Notes: a model not told the origin generated them from the letters alone. DNA of 6,948 bases from CAYJXJ01 sp964374095 (GCA_964374095.1 CAYJXJ010000219.1:1-6948); one strand, 5' to 3'; shown: positions 1 through 5,366, numbered from the stretch's first letter. A program made the numbers and translations.

Positions 1-840
1 ATTGAAGCTTCATTTTCTCGACGGGGTTCCACACTAATTGCAGAAGTTCCCTTTTTGGAGGCGCTCCTGCCGCGCCTGGAGCCGCGCCCGAGCCGGGCCG
101 GCTTGAATGAGGTGCTCGCGGCCGGCCACGCCCGGGTCCTGGAGGAATGGCGCTCCCAGCCCTCGCAGGGGCGGGTGACTCCGGCCCGGCTTTTCGAGAC
201 CCTGCAGAGGCTGGCCCCGGGCGCGGTCTTCACCGCCGACAGCGGCAACGGCCTCTTCCTGGCCATGGAACACTTGCGGCTCGACGCTCCGGGGCGCTTC
301 ATCGCGCCCGTGGATTACTCCTGCATGGGCTACTCCGTCCCGGCCGCCGTGGGCGCCAAACTCGCCAGCCCGGACCGGGACGTCATCGCCTTGGCGGGCG
401 ATGGAGCCCTGCTGATGACCGGGCTGGAGCTCATCACGGCGTCGCATTACAAAGCCGGGGCGGTGGTCTGCGTCTTGCGCGACCGGGAACTGGGGCAGAT
501 CGCCCAATTCCAGCGCACGACCTTGGATCGCGCGACCTGCACGGTTCTCGGGGCTTACGACCTGGAGGCCTTCGCCAAGACCGTGGGGGCCGAGTACCTC
601 TCGGTCCCCACGGACGCGGACCTGGGCGCGTTGGAGCGGGCCGTGGCGCTGGGGCGCTGCGGGACGCCGGTGATGGTCGACGTGGCCATCGACTACTCCC
701 GCAAGACCTACTTCACCAAGGGCGTGGTGACCACCAATTTCTGGCGTTTGCCATGGAGCGATCGCCTGCGCGTGCTTTCAAGAGCGGCCGGGCGCAAGGC
801 CGCGGGCCTCTTCAGGCCGGGCGGCCCCCCAGTTCCTTGA
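1..840 (+). CDS. TPP-dependent enzyme, acetolactate synthase-like, C-terminal part (5' partial)
   Basis: This is the C-terminal thiamine-pyrophosphate-binding domain of a large-subunit acetolactate synthase/decarboxylase-type enzyme; such enzymes use TPP and Mg2+ to cleave or join 2-keto acids in the cytoplasm. Numbering from a TTG at 55, the TPP/Mg motif is GDG at residues 115-117. About 25 residues later comes RDRELGQI, with Asp143 where many relatives have Asn-Asn; a metal-binding Asp there is acceptable and seems to be a subgroup feature. The MGYSVPAAVGAKLA stretch (about 91-104) is also typical of the domain. A full family member has roughly 550 residues, so the N-terminal and middle domains lie off the left edge. 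The frame is open to base 1, but bases 1-54 are much poorer in G+C and fit the family less well, so they may not belong here. The 3' end overlaps the opposing gene by 29 bases. The exact substrate cannot be assigned. Confidence 0.8.
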   Translation: MEASFSRRGSTLIAEVPFLEALLPRLEPRPSRAGLNEVLAAGHARVLEEWRSQPSQGRVTPARLFETLQRLAPGAVFTADSGNGLFLAMEHLRLDAPGRFIAPVDYSCMGYSVPAAVGAKLASPDRDVIALAGDGALLMTGLELITASHYKAGAVVCVLRDRELGQIAQFQRTTLDRATCTVLGAYDLEAFAKTVGAEYLSVPTDADLGALERAVALGRCGTPVMVDVAIDYSRKTYFTKGVVTTNFWRLPWSDRLRVLSRAAGRKAAGLFRPGGPPVP

Positions 841-1483
841 TCTTGCCGTTGAGCCGCGCGCGATGCCGGACGCGGGTTTCCTCCTCGATCTCGCTCCTCT
901 TCAAATGCTCCAGGGCCTCGAGGTAGGAGAGCAGGGCCCGCGACCCGTCGCCCGACGCCTCCTCGCGGCCGGCGGCGTCGAGGAGGGCCCCGAACTGGAC
1001 CTGGTGGATGGCCGAGCGGACTCCCCGTTCGATGGAGTCCAGCTCCGCCTGGGCGCCGGCGCGCCGCCGGTACTCCTCCAGCTTGAGAAGGAAGTCCGCG
1101 TAAAGCCGCCGCTTGCTTTCCGGGTCGGGGGCGCGGCTCACCCGGCCGGTGAGCGCCGAGACCTCCTGGCGCGCGGTGTCTAGGATGAAGTTATGGAGAT
1201 GTGATCGCGTGGCATCGAGCCGCGCCGAGGGCGACTCGGTCAGGGTCGGGATGCCCAAGTCTTCGTAGCGGGCCAACGCCCCGAGGTTGGCGGCCAGGAC
1301 GTCCAAGCCCGCGATCTTGGATTCGGGGTTGAGGGTATCGATGACGCGCCGTGAAGCGCTCTCGATGTCGGTGGCGCGGCGCTTGACCTCCATCGCGACC
1401 ATGCGGCCGCAGTTGCCGCAAAGGCCGGTCTTGTCCAGCAGGAAAAACCATCCCGGAGCGCCGCACACCTTGCAGCAGGCCAT
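812..1483 (-). CDS. Hypothetical zinc-ribbon plus helical protein
   Basis: A 223-residue protein with no family name that I recognise. The N-terminus carries two CxxC knuckles (Cys4/Cys7 and Cys22/Cys25, plus an extra Cys3) separated by 14 residues, the pattern of a treble-clef or zinc-ribbon metal site. The remaining ~190 residues are rich in Glu, Arg, Ala and Leu and look almost entirely alpha-helical, possibly coiled-coil (for example the KRRLYADFLLKLEEYRRRAG and EEASGDGSRALLSYLEALEHL regions). There is no signal peptide or membrane segment, so it is probably cytoplasmic. The ATG start at 1483 is supported by GGAGG at 1490-1494, six bases upstream. It is transcribed towards, and overlaps, the end of the TPP enzyme gene, and it diverges from the secreted-protein gene to the right. 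The gene itself is well supported; its function is unknown. Confidence 0.75.
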   Translation of the reverse strand: MACCKVCGAPGWFFLLDKTGLCGNCGRMVAMEVKRRATDIESASRRVIDTLNPESKIAGLDVLAANLGALARYEDLGIPTLTESPSARLDATRSHLHNFILDTARQEVSALTGRVSRAPDPESKRRLYADFLLKLEEYRRRAGAQAELDSIERGVRSAIHQVQFGALLDAAGREEASGDGSRALLSYLEALEHLKRSEIEEETRVRHRARLNGKIKELGGRPA

Positions 1484-1514
1484 GGGAAACCTCCGTTCTC
1501 CGCTTCCTTAGAAG

Positions 1515-1543
1515 AGTATAGGCTGGGGCGAGCCGGCATTCCA
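1515..1543 (-). promoter_or_regulatory. Candidate promoter for the zinc-ribbon gene
   Basis: On the - strand a TATACT -10-like hexamer lies at 1515-1520. A poor -35 candidate, TGGAAT, lies at 1538-1543 with a 17-base spacer. It would start a transcript about 25 bases ahead of the GGAGG site and ATG of the gene ending at 812. Only the -10 is convincing. Confidence 0.3.
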
Positions 1544-1549
1544 TGCCCT

Positions 1550-1567
1550 GAATGTCAACGAATGTCA
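1550..1567 (+). repeat. Tandem direct repeat, GAATGTCA twice, 10-bp period
   Basis: GAATGTCA occurs at 1550-1557 and again at 1560-1567, exactly one DNA helical turn apart, in the divergent intergenic region and just upstream of a candidate promoter (1583-1612). This arrangement suits two half-sites for a regulator bound on one face of the DNA, but an 8-base repeat could also be chance. Confidence 0.35.
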
Positions 1568-1582
1568 GGAGGGGTCATGCGG

Positions 1583-1612
1583 TTGATTTCCACGCGGGCA
1601 ACTCGCTATGAT
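1583..1612 (+). promoter_or_regulatory. Candidate sigma70-type promoter for the secreted-protein gene
   Basis: TTGATT at 1583-1588 and TATGAT at 1607-1612 are separated by 18 bases, a good match to a housekeeping promoter. Transcription would begin about seven bases after the -10, at or next to the ATG at 1619, which would make the mRNA leaderless. If the start at 1577 (preceded by AGGAGG at 1567-1572) is the real one, this promoter lies inside the gene and is spurious. Confidence 0.4.
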
Positions 1613-1618
1613 GGGATC

Positions 1619-2134
1619 ATGAAACGCCTAATCCTCGTCGCCGTCGTCTTGACCGCCGCGGCCAGCGTGCATTCTACGAGAGGGTCCCAGGGTTCCCCCC
1701 CGAGCCTCAGCGGGGTCTGGCACGGCCAATACTTCTATCCCGAGCGTGACGACAAGGGCCAGGCCTTCCCCAAGCGCGCCCCGGTGCAATTCGGCGCGCG
1801 CATCGTCGAGGACGGCGGCCGGTTCACGGGCGATATCGTCGAGCCCAACACCTTCGGGGAGGACACCTCCAGCCATCTGCGCGCCGATATCGTCGAGGGG
1901 AGGGTATCGCCCGACGGCGGCGTCCGCTTCACCAAGCGCTACGACGGCACGGCGGGCGTCGGCCACGACGTCGGGTATTCCGGCAGGCTCATCGATGACG
2001 GCGTGTCCATCAAGGGCCGCTGGGAGACCGGGGGGGTCACCGGAGCCTTCGTCATGGGCAGGGTGCGGACGCGCCGGCCCCAGGGCGAGGAATCGGCGGT
2101 GGGGCGGGAACTTCAGCCCGGCGGCCGCGACTAG
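1619..2134 (+). CDS. Hypothetical secreted beta-rich protein
   Basis: From the ATG at 1619 the product is 171 residues. It opens with a classical signal peptide (Met-Lys-Arg, then a hydrophobic stretch to about residue 16, with likely cleavage after an Ala/Ser-rich segment), so it should be exported across the inner membrane. The mature part begins LSGVWHGQYFYP and consists of alternating polar/hydrophobic strands with many Gly turns. The pattern suggests a small beta-barrel or lipocalin-like fold; I recognise no named family. Two in-frame ATGs lie upstream: 1562, and 1577 with AGGAGG at 1567-1572. The 1577 start would add 14 residues before the hydrophobic core. I chose 1619 because it gives the cleaner signal peptide. 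The gene ends seven bases before the tRNA's 3' end. No cysteine lipobox is visible. Confidence 0.65.
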   Translation: MKRLILVAVVLTAAASVHSTRGSQGSPPSLSGVWHGQYFYPERDDKGQAFPKRAPVQFGARIVEDGGRFTGDIVEPNTFGEDTSSHLRADIVEGRVSPDGGVRFTKRYDGTAGVGHDVGYSGRLIDDGVSIKGRWETGGVTGAFVMGRVRTRRPQGEESAVGRELQPGGRD

Positions 2135-2141
2135 AAAGGTA

Positions 2142-2232
2142 CGGAGAGAGAGGGATTCGAACCCTCGATACCCCTTTTCAAGGATATAACGGTTTAGCAA
2201 ACCGTCGGTTTCAGCCGCTCACCCACCTCTCC
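2142..2232 (-). tRNA. tRNA-Ser (anticodon GCU)
   Basis: The - strand reads as a complete class II tRNA of 91 bases. The acceptor stem GGAGAGG pairs with TCTCTCC (one G-U pair at the base), with discriminator G. The anticodon stem ACGGT/ACCGT encloses the loop TTGCTAA, giving anticodon GCU, which reads AGC/AGU serine codons. The long variable arm and the T arm GAGGG-TTCGAAT-CCCTC are as expected for tRNA-Ser. CCA is not encoded (the next bases are TAC), so it must be added post-transcriptionally. It sits between a convergently transcribed gene on its 3' side and the integrase on its 5' side. Its sequence is intact, so any integration here has preserved it. Confidence 0.95.
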
Positions 2233-2242
2233 AAAATCGTAT

Positions 2243-2265
2243 AAGTGATTATATAATAATCACTT
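2243..2265. repeat. Perfect AT-rich palindrome between tRNA and integrase
   Basis: Arms AAGTGATTAT (2243-2252) and ATAATCACTT (2256-2265) are perfect inverted repeats around a three-base ATA centre. On the + strand the palindrome runs into five T's (2264-2268), so it could terminate + strand transcripts. On the - strand it spans the -10 region expected for the tRNA. It could also be a binding site at the edge of the island. Confidence 0.6.
2248..2253 (-). promoter_or_regulatory. Candidate -10 box for the tRNA-Ser gene
   Basis: A perfect TATAAT hexamer lies on the - strand with 15 bases between it and the first base of the tRNA, implying a short 5' leader of about eight bases for RNase P removal. 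No good -35 box is seen at 16-18 bases. It falls inside the 2243-2265 palindrome, so a protein binding the palindrome would compete with transcription. Confidence 0.4.
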
Positions 2266-2266
2266 T

Positions 2267-2446
2267 TTAAATACCAGTCCGAGCCTCTGCGGGATTAACC
2301 GGAATAAAGTGCCCACTTTTGTGCCCGTTTTCGGGCACTTCAGCGTCCACTTTTTCAGCCTCGGCTTCATGAAAAATCGACTCGTCTTTCCGGTAGCGGC
2401 TGGCCTCATCCAGGTAGCTCTGGATCGAATTGGGATTGCTGTGCCC
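2267..2446 (-). pseudogene. Tyrosine recombinase, detached C-terminal fragment with the nucleophile Tyr
   Basis: This stretch encodes GHSNPNSIQSYLDEASRYRK and about 40 more residues to a TAA at 2267. GH followed by nine residues ending in Tyr is the classic end of the catalytic domain of tyrosine recombinases (compare GHSDLSTTQIY in XerD). The nucleophile Tyr codon is at 2414-2416. It is in the same reading frame as the upstream integrase gene. A frame-preserving but stop-containing insertion (about 2448-2693) separates it from that gene, so it has no start codon or ribosome site of its own that I would trust. Joined to residue 316 of the upstream part it would give a normal integrase of about 373 residues. 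It is probably not translated as a functional piece. Confidence 0.8.
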
Positions 2447-2447
2447 G

Positions 2448-2522
2448 TTATGTGGCGAGTTTTTTATGCTCGTCGGACAAAATCCGCTCAGATTCCCTGC
2501 CAAAGCTCAACTCGCCACATAA
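2448..2522. repeat. 75-bp module flanked by perfect 14-bp inverted repeats
   Basis: TTATGTGGCGAGTT at 2448-2461 is repeated perfectly inverted as AACTCGCCACATAA at 2509-2522, enclosing 47 bases. It forms one end of the larger insertion and could fold into a long hairpin or be a smaller unit nested in it. Confidence 0.7.
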
Positions 2523-2632
2523 TTTCAGTCATCCGAACGCACCCCTCTCGTCGGACCATCTCTCAATCCGGCTCAAGACATCTCGGAAACGGATGCCAGG
2601 AACAGAGCACATAACACGGAGGCTCCGACGAG
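2469..2632. repeat. Internal repeats CTCGTCGGA, three copies in the insertion
   Basis: CTCGTCGGAC occurs at 2469-2478 and 2547-2556 in the same orientation, and its inverted form TCCGACGAG at 2624-2632. With the CCACATAA words this gives the insertion two interleaved repeat families, resembling an array of protein-binding sites inside a mobile-element end. Confidence 0.55.
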
Positions 2633-3640
2633 ACCCCTGCGATGGGACTCAGGCTCTCCGGCGGACCGCCACATAACAGAACTGACCACATAATGGCCCA
2701 TCTCTGTTTGGAGCTGCCGGAAGTTCTTGACCACCATGGCCCTATGCATCGCGAAGGTGCCGCGGAGGTCATAGGGCGTCAGCTTTTCCATGCCGGCCAA
2801 CGCTCGCGCCCTTACAAACGCGTGTTCAATCGTGCAGAGCGACAGAGGCTTGCCGAAGCGGTTCACGAAGTACAGTCCTGAAACGGGGTGCGGCTCAAGT
2901 CTGCGCAGGAGTTTCTCGAACCTGCGGCCGAGGCTTGGGATGGAGAAGTATCTCCTGTGGGAACCGGCCTTCCGCTTCTTCAGCGTAGTCAGCCAGATTT
3001 CGCCGCGAGACCAGTCCAGATTGTCTTTTCCGAACAGGACGGCCTCGCTGGGCCTTGCCCCGGTGAGGATGCGGAATTCCATCAGGTCCGCAAGCCATTT
3101 AGGGCAGCAACCGAGAAGGCGCTCGATCTCCTGTTTTTTAAGCCATGTTTCCCGCCTGTTCTCGTTTTTGAGTCCCTTGACGCCCAGCAGGGGATTGCGC
3201 TTGACGAGGCCCAGTTGGACGGAGTAATTCAGCGTCCGGCGCAGGCAGTCGAATTCCTTGTCCACCGTGGAGTTGGCGCATTTCTTGCGGGAAAAGCTCA
3301 GGGTCCCGTTCAGCCGCCCGGTTTTGTAAGCCTCCCACGATTCGAGGTCGATCTTATGGAGATAGAGTTCCCCAAAAATCCGGGTCAAAGCCGTCGCGGA
3401 GTCCAGTTCCCTCTCGTAGCTGTTATGTTTCAGATTGGGCTTGGCGCAACGGGGAAGGTATTTCTCGGAGACAAAGGCCGCAAATTTGACCGGGAACCTG
3501 TCATCGGGAAGATTGGATTCCTGACGGTCCTTGCCCACCAAGAAATCGACCAGTTCCTGCATCGAGACGATGCGCCGGATCTCTTCGCCGTCGATCCGGA
3601 ACCGGAACTTGATCGAATCCCCCGACTTCGTGATCTTCAT
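2573..3640 (-). CDS. Tyrosine recombinase/integrase, N-terminal and most of catalytic domain (disrupted)
   Basis: A site-specific integrase that would integrate or excise the island. Residues ~45-150 form the helical core-binding region. The catalytic domain begins about residue 165, with Arg196 in TGARPSE, lysines of the beta-hairpin at 221-224, Arg293 in YDLRGTF (Tyr290 replaces the first His of the HxxR motif, a tolerated change) and His316 in MGH. The native sequence stops there. The last 39 residues are read from the inserted element and end at a TGA at 2573, so the nucleophile Tyr, nine residues after His316 in relatives, is missing and lies in the fragment at 2267-2446. The product as it stands should be unable to recombine DNA. 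The ATG at 3640 has no obvious Shine-Dalgarno sequence. The gene is transcribed towards the tRNA-Ser. Confidence 0.85.
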   Translation of the reverse strand: MKITKSGDSIKFRFRIDGEEIRRIVSMQELVDFLVGKDRQESNLPDDRFPVKFAAFVSEKYLPRCAKPNLKHNSYERELDSATALTRIFGELYLHKIDLESWEAYKTGRLNGTLSFSRKKCANSTVDKEFDCLRRTLNYSVQLGLVKRNPLLGVKGLKNENRRETWLKKQEIERLLGCCPKWLADLMEFRILTGARPSEAVLFGKDNLDWSRGEIWLTTLKKRKAGSHRRYFSIPSLGRRFEKLLRRLEPHPVSGLYFVNRFGKPLSLCTIEHAFVRARALAGMEKLTPYDLRGTFAMHRAMVVKNFRQLQTEMGHYVVSSVMWRSAGEPESHRRGLVGASVLCALFLASVSEMS

Positions 3641-3716
3641 TTTAGATTTGTATAGGTTAACATTTCTCGAACGACCTTTCTATCGCCGGGCCTTTCTTCG
3701 CTTCACCTGGCCCACT

Positions 3717-3722
3717 ATTATA
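3717..3722 (-). promoter_or_regulatory. Candidate -10 box upstream of the integrase
   Basis: A perfect TATAAT on the - strand lies 76 bases ahead of the integrase ATG, in the 153-base gap that follows the HEPN-like gene. No good -35 is seen. Nothing else notable was found in 3641-3793; a second weaker -10-like word, TATACA, is at 3649-3654. Confidence 0.3.
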
Positions 3723-3793
3723 ACGATTGAGAACGCAGAAAGTTCCCCCGAAAACGGCTTGCCCAGCATCTTGGGGTCATGAGCCGGGGATTT

Positions 3794-5332
3794 CTATCTG
3801 GAATCCCGAGTATGCGTACGCTCCCGATCCGAGAGAATTCGGAGCACTACCGTCTTCTCATACCAGTCAAAGACATTGTGCAGCCGGTAAGTCGTGTGCT
3901 CAACCACCTCTGTCGCGAGGTGCCCGTGTGCGAGTTTATTTCGAGTCTGTCTCAACTGTTCGATCCAATGGGTGGTGGCTGCCGATTCGCTTCCATAGGC
4001 TTTGATTTTCCCAAGAATATAATTCTTGATGGAAAGCGTCGGGCTGATTTCCCATGTGGCCCATCCCTCTGGGCCTGGGAAGTAATCCTCAGGCTTCTTG
4101 TCCTTCTCCAGGTGGGCCTGGAGGTGCTCAAATGTATCCTTATTTTTGAGAATGATCTCCTTGTGCTTCACCCAAAGCTCCAACGTGATGGCCTCTACAA
4201 CCATGACCAAGAGCACCAGCCCGGCGTTGGCCCGGCCGCGCAGGAGCGCCTCAAGTGCCTCCTCCATGATTTCCTGGAGCGGTCCTTGTCGATCTAGACT
4301 TTGCAGACTTCGGCGGCTCGGTTCGTTAAGCAGCCGCTCAAGCCCCCCGATCATCCTCTTGGACCTTTGGAACGAGCCGGGATATTGTGCCGATATGCGC
4401 ATGGCCCTTGCGGCAACCTTTTTCGCCAGGGAAGGCCAACCCAGCTTGACAAAATATTCTGCGAGCCGGCCAAGTGCCATTAGCTTGAATCCTGAATGTC
4501 CCAGGGGCTTCCAGTGGGTTATCATGTTCCTCAAATTCCATGCTTGGGAATGCCGTTCGCTCAATATCAGGTCCTGCAATTCGAGAAGGTTGCATCGCCC
4601 CTTCTCCGAGAGTGGAACCTCCGAGTGCGCAGTTTCGAGGGCCCACGCGATGCAGCCCAGGGCCGCTGTCCTCTTCCCCCTGCGCCGCAGCGCATAGGCG
4701 AGGGGACTCACGACTTCCGCAACTCGTAGCGAGCTCGCTAAAGGGTAGCGACGGATCCAGAGCCGGGCCGCCGCGACCCAGAGAGAGGATAGTGGCCCCT
4801 TCGTGACCTTGTCTTGGTCGATCCAGGAGGCGCACTTTTCCCAACTCGCGAGAGTCTCATCGAGAAGGCTCAGGCGATCCTCATCGTATGGTTGCTCAAA
4901 GGGATCTCCAACACAAAGCCTCCACAGAGCGATAAAGTAATCTTGGAGAGCAGCCTCGTAGAGCTTGGCGGTCTTGTGNNNNNNNNNNTTGTGCCTATCG
5001 CCGCTTTCCAGGAGTCGGCGCACGTCGGTCGCGTTGTAGGGGATGCTGACGTTTCGGAGTATGATTCCCTGGAGTGACGCATACATCTTCTGGGAAGAGG
5101 CTATTACCGCCTGCACCGTTCTAGCGTGCGGCGGGCCCTGGTCCCATGGGCGGAATACAGGCTTCTCCCCTTTTTGGAGGCAGTTAATCCAGAACTCGGC
5201 CGACAAAGGAGAATAGCTCTTCAATGGAACTGCTATCTGATGGACACCACCAAAATGGCGGAATTCTTGATTGGGTATTCTTGTCCAAGACACCAAACCA
5301 CACGAATCCCGACACTTTGTCGGGACTTCCAT
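3794..5332 (-). CDS. Large helical protein with C-terminal HEPN-like domain
   Basis: A 512-residue protein (four residues unresolved at the N gap) that I do not recognise as a named family. Residues ~1-110 are a mixed region. Residues ~120-345 are a run of amphipathic helices with TPR-like spacing (for example LAYALRRRGKRTAALGCIAW and LAEYFVKLGWPSLAKKVAAR), suggesting a protein-interaction solenoid. From ~355 to 500 there is a helical domain starting ANAGLVLLVMVVEAITLELW and containing RNKLAHGH, so Arg464 and His469 make the R-x4-H motif of HEPN domains. Many HEPN domains are metal-independent RNases in defence and toxin systems, while others are inactive. The ATG at 5332 follows the previous gene by 34 bases, implying co-transcription. 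The Shine-Dalgarno match is weak (AGAGAGGAA about 14 bases away), and a hairpin lies in the first codons, so the true start may be further in. Helical-repeat and RNase assignments are inference. Confidence 0.65.
   Translation of the reverse strand: MEVPTKCRDSCGLVSWTRIPNQEFRHFGGVHQIAVPLKSYSPLSAEFWINCLQKGEKPVFRPWDQGPPHARTVQAVIASSQKMYASLQGIILRNVSIPYNATDVRRLLESGDRHXXXXHKTAKLYEAALQDYFIALWRLCVGDPFEQPYDEDRLSLLDETLASWEKCASWIDQDKVTKGPLSSLWVAAARLWIRRYPLASSLRVAEVVSPLAYALRRRGKRTAALGCIAWALETAHSEVPLSEKGRCNLLELQDLILSERHSQAWNLRNMITHWKPLGHSGFKLMALGRLAEYFVKLGWPSLAKKVAARAMRISAQYPGSFQRSKRMIGGLERLLNEPSRRSLQSLDRQGPLQEIMEEALEALLRGRANAGLVLLVMVVEAITLELWVKHKEIILKNKDTFEHLQAHLEKDKKPEDYFPGPEGWATWEISPTLSIKNYILGKIKAYGSESAATTHWIEQLRQTRNKLAHGHLATEVVEHTTYRLHNVFDWYEKTVVLRILSDRERTHTRDSR
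4979..4988. other. Scaffold gap of 10 N, probably an unmerged 5-nt overlap
   Basis: The bases left of the gap end in CTTGTG and those right of it begin TTGTG. Collapsing the shared TTGTG and deleting the N's removes 15 bases, keeps the reading frame and gives Gly-Asp-Arg-His-Lys-Thr-Ala across the join. The gap may therefore hold no missing sequence, and the HEPN-like protein would be 507 residues. Confidence 0.75.
5307..5325. repeat. Perfect 8-3-8 inverted repeat at the start of the HEPN-like gene
   Basis: TCCCGACA (5307-5314) and TGTCGGGA (5318-5325) enclose CTT. In - strand mRNA this hairpin covers about codons 3-9 after the ATG at 5332 and 40 or more bases after the stop of the upstream gene. 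No U-run follows, so it is not a standard terminator. It may modulate translation or bind a regulator, or may mean translation starts later. Confidence 0.5.
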
Positions 5333-5366
5333 CGGGATCTCGGGTTTCCTCTCTTGGCGTCCAAGC

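Larger units (their letters stand above)
2448..2693. mobile_element. Small non-coding insertion element (MITE-like) in the integrase gene
   Basis: About 246 bp interrupt the integrase between its GH motif and its catalytic Tyr. The outer ends form an imperfect inverted repeat. Read inward, one end is TTATGTGG-CG-AGTT and then TTTTTATG; the other is TTATGTGG-TC-AGTT and then CTGTTATG. Further CCACATAA-type words occur inside at 2515-2522, 2608-2614 (GCACATAA) and 2669-2676. It contains no gene. The flanks (GGGCCA on one side, CGGGCA on the other, - strand) are similar but not identical, so there is no clean target duplication. From conserved GH to conserved GH the net insertion is 252 bases, a multiple of three, but it introduces an in-frame TGA at 2573. 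I cannot assign it to a named family; a non-autonomous derivative of a larger element is most likely. Confidence 0.7.

Noticed and set aside
49..62. Shared 14-base word CCCTTTTTGGAGGC at 49-62 and about 5168-5181 as an attachment-site repeat
   Set aside because: It is short, and one copy is at a suspect contig edge and the other inside the HEPN-like gene. There is no supporting structure; probably chance.
147..926. Alternate + strand frame over the TPP enzyme
   Set aside because: Low-complexity Arg/Gly/Pro-rich translation typical of an off-frame reading of G+C-rich DNA; the in-frame product carries the GDG motif.
1628..2200. 190-codon - strand frame opposite the secreted-protein gene
   Set aside because: It runs through the 3' half of the tRNA-Ser and is an antisense shadow caused by high G+C third positions.
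2142..2232. tRNA-Ser as a truncated or pseudo tRNA produced by integration
   Set aside because: All stems, the anticodon loop, the variable arm and discriminator G are intact.
2321..2338. Hairpin GTGCCCG-TTTT-CGGGCAC as a terminator
   Set aside because: It lies inside the coding sequence of the integrase C-terminal fragment and has no T-run after it; it comes from Gly-His codon repeats.
2448..2693. Self-splicing intron or translational bypass in the integrase
   Set aside because: Too short for a group I or II intron, with no catalytic core seen. The terminal inverted repeats point to a DNA insertion; no take-off/landing codon arrangement is evident.
2515..2694. Repeated CCACATAA words as a CRISPR-like or integron attC array
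   Set aside because: The words are only 7-9 bases, irregularly spaced and in both orientations, with no uniform spacers or paired R/L boxes. A mobile-element explanation fits better.
2888..3655. Long + strand open frame (255 codons) opposite the integrase
   Set aside because: The antisense frame lies wholly over the integrase, whose catalytic motifs are clear. It has no recognisable motifs and no good ribosome site.
3787..3807. GGGATT...AATCCC stem at the end of the HEPN-like gene as a rho-independent terminator
   Set aside because: Only six base pairs, with a nine-base loop and no U-run on either strand.
3779..4697. Overlapping + strand frames opposite the HEPN-like gene
   Set aside because: No family features and no ribosome sites. 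The - strand protein has a coherent helical pattern and the R-x4-H motif.
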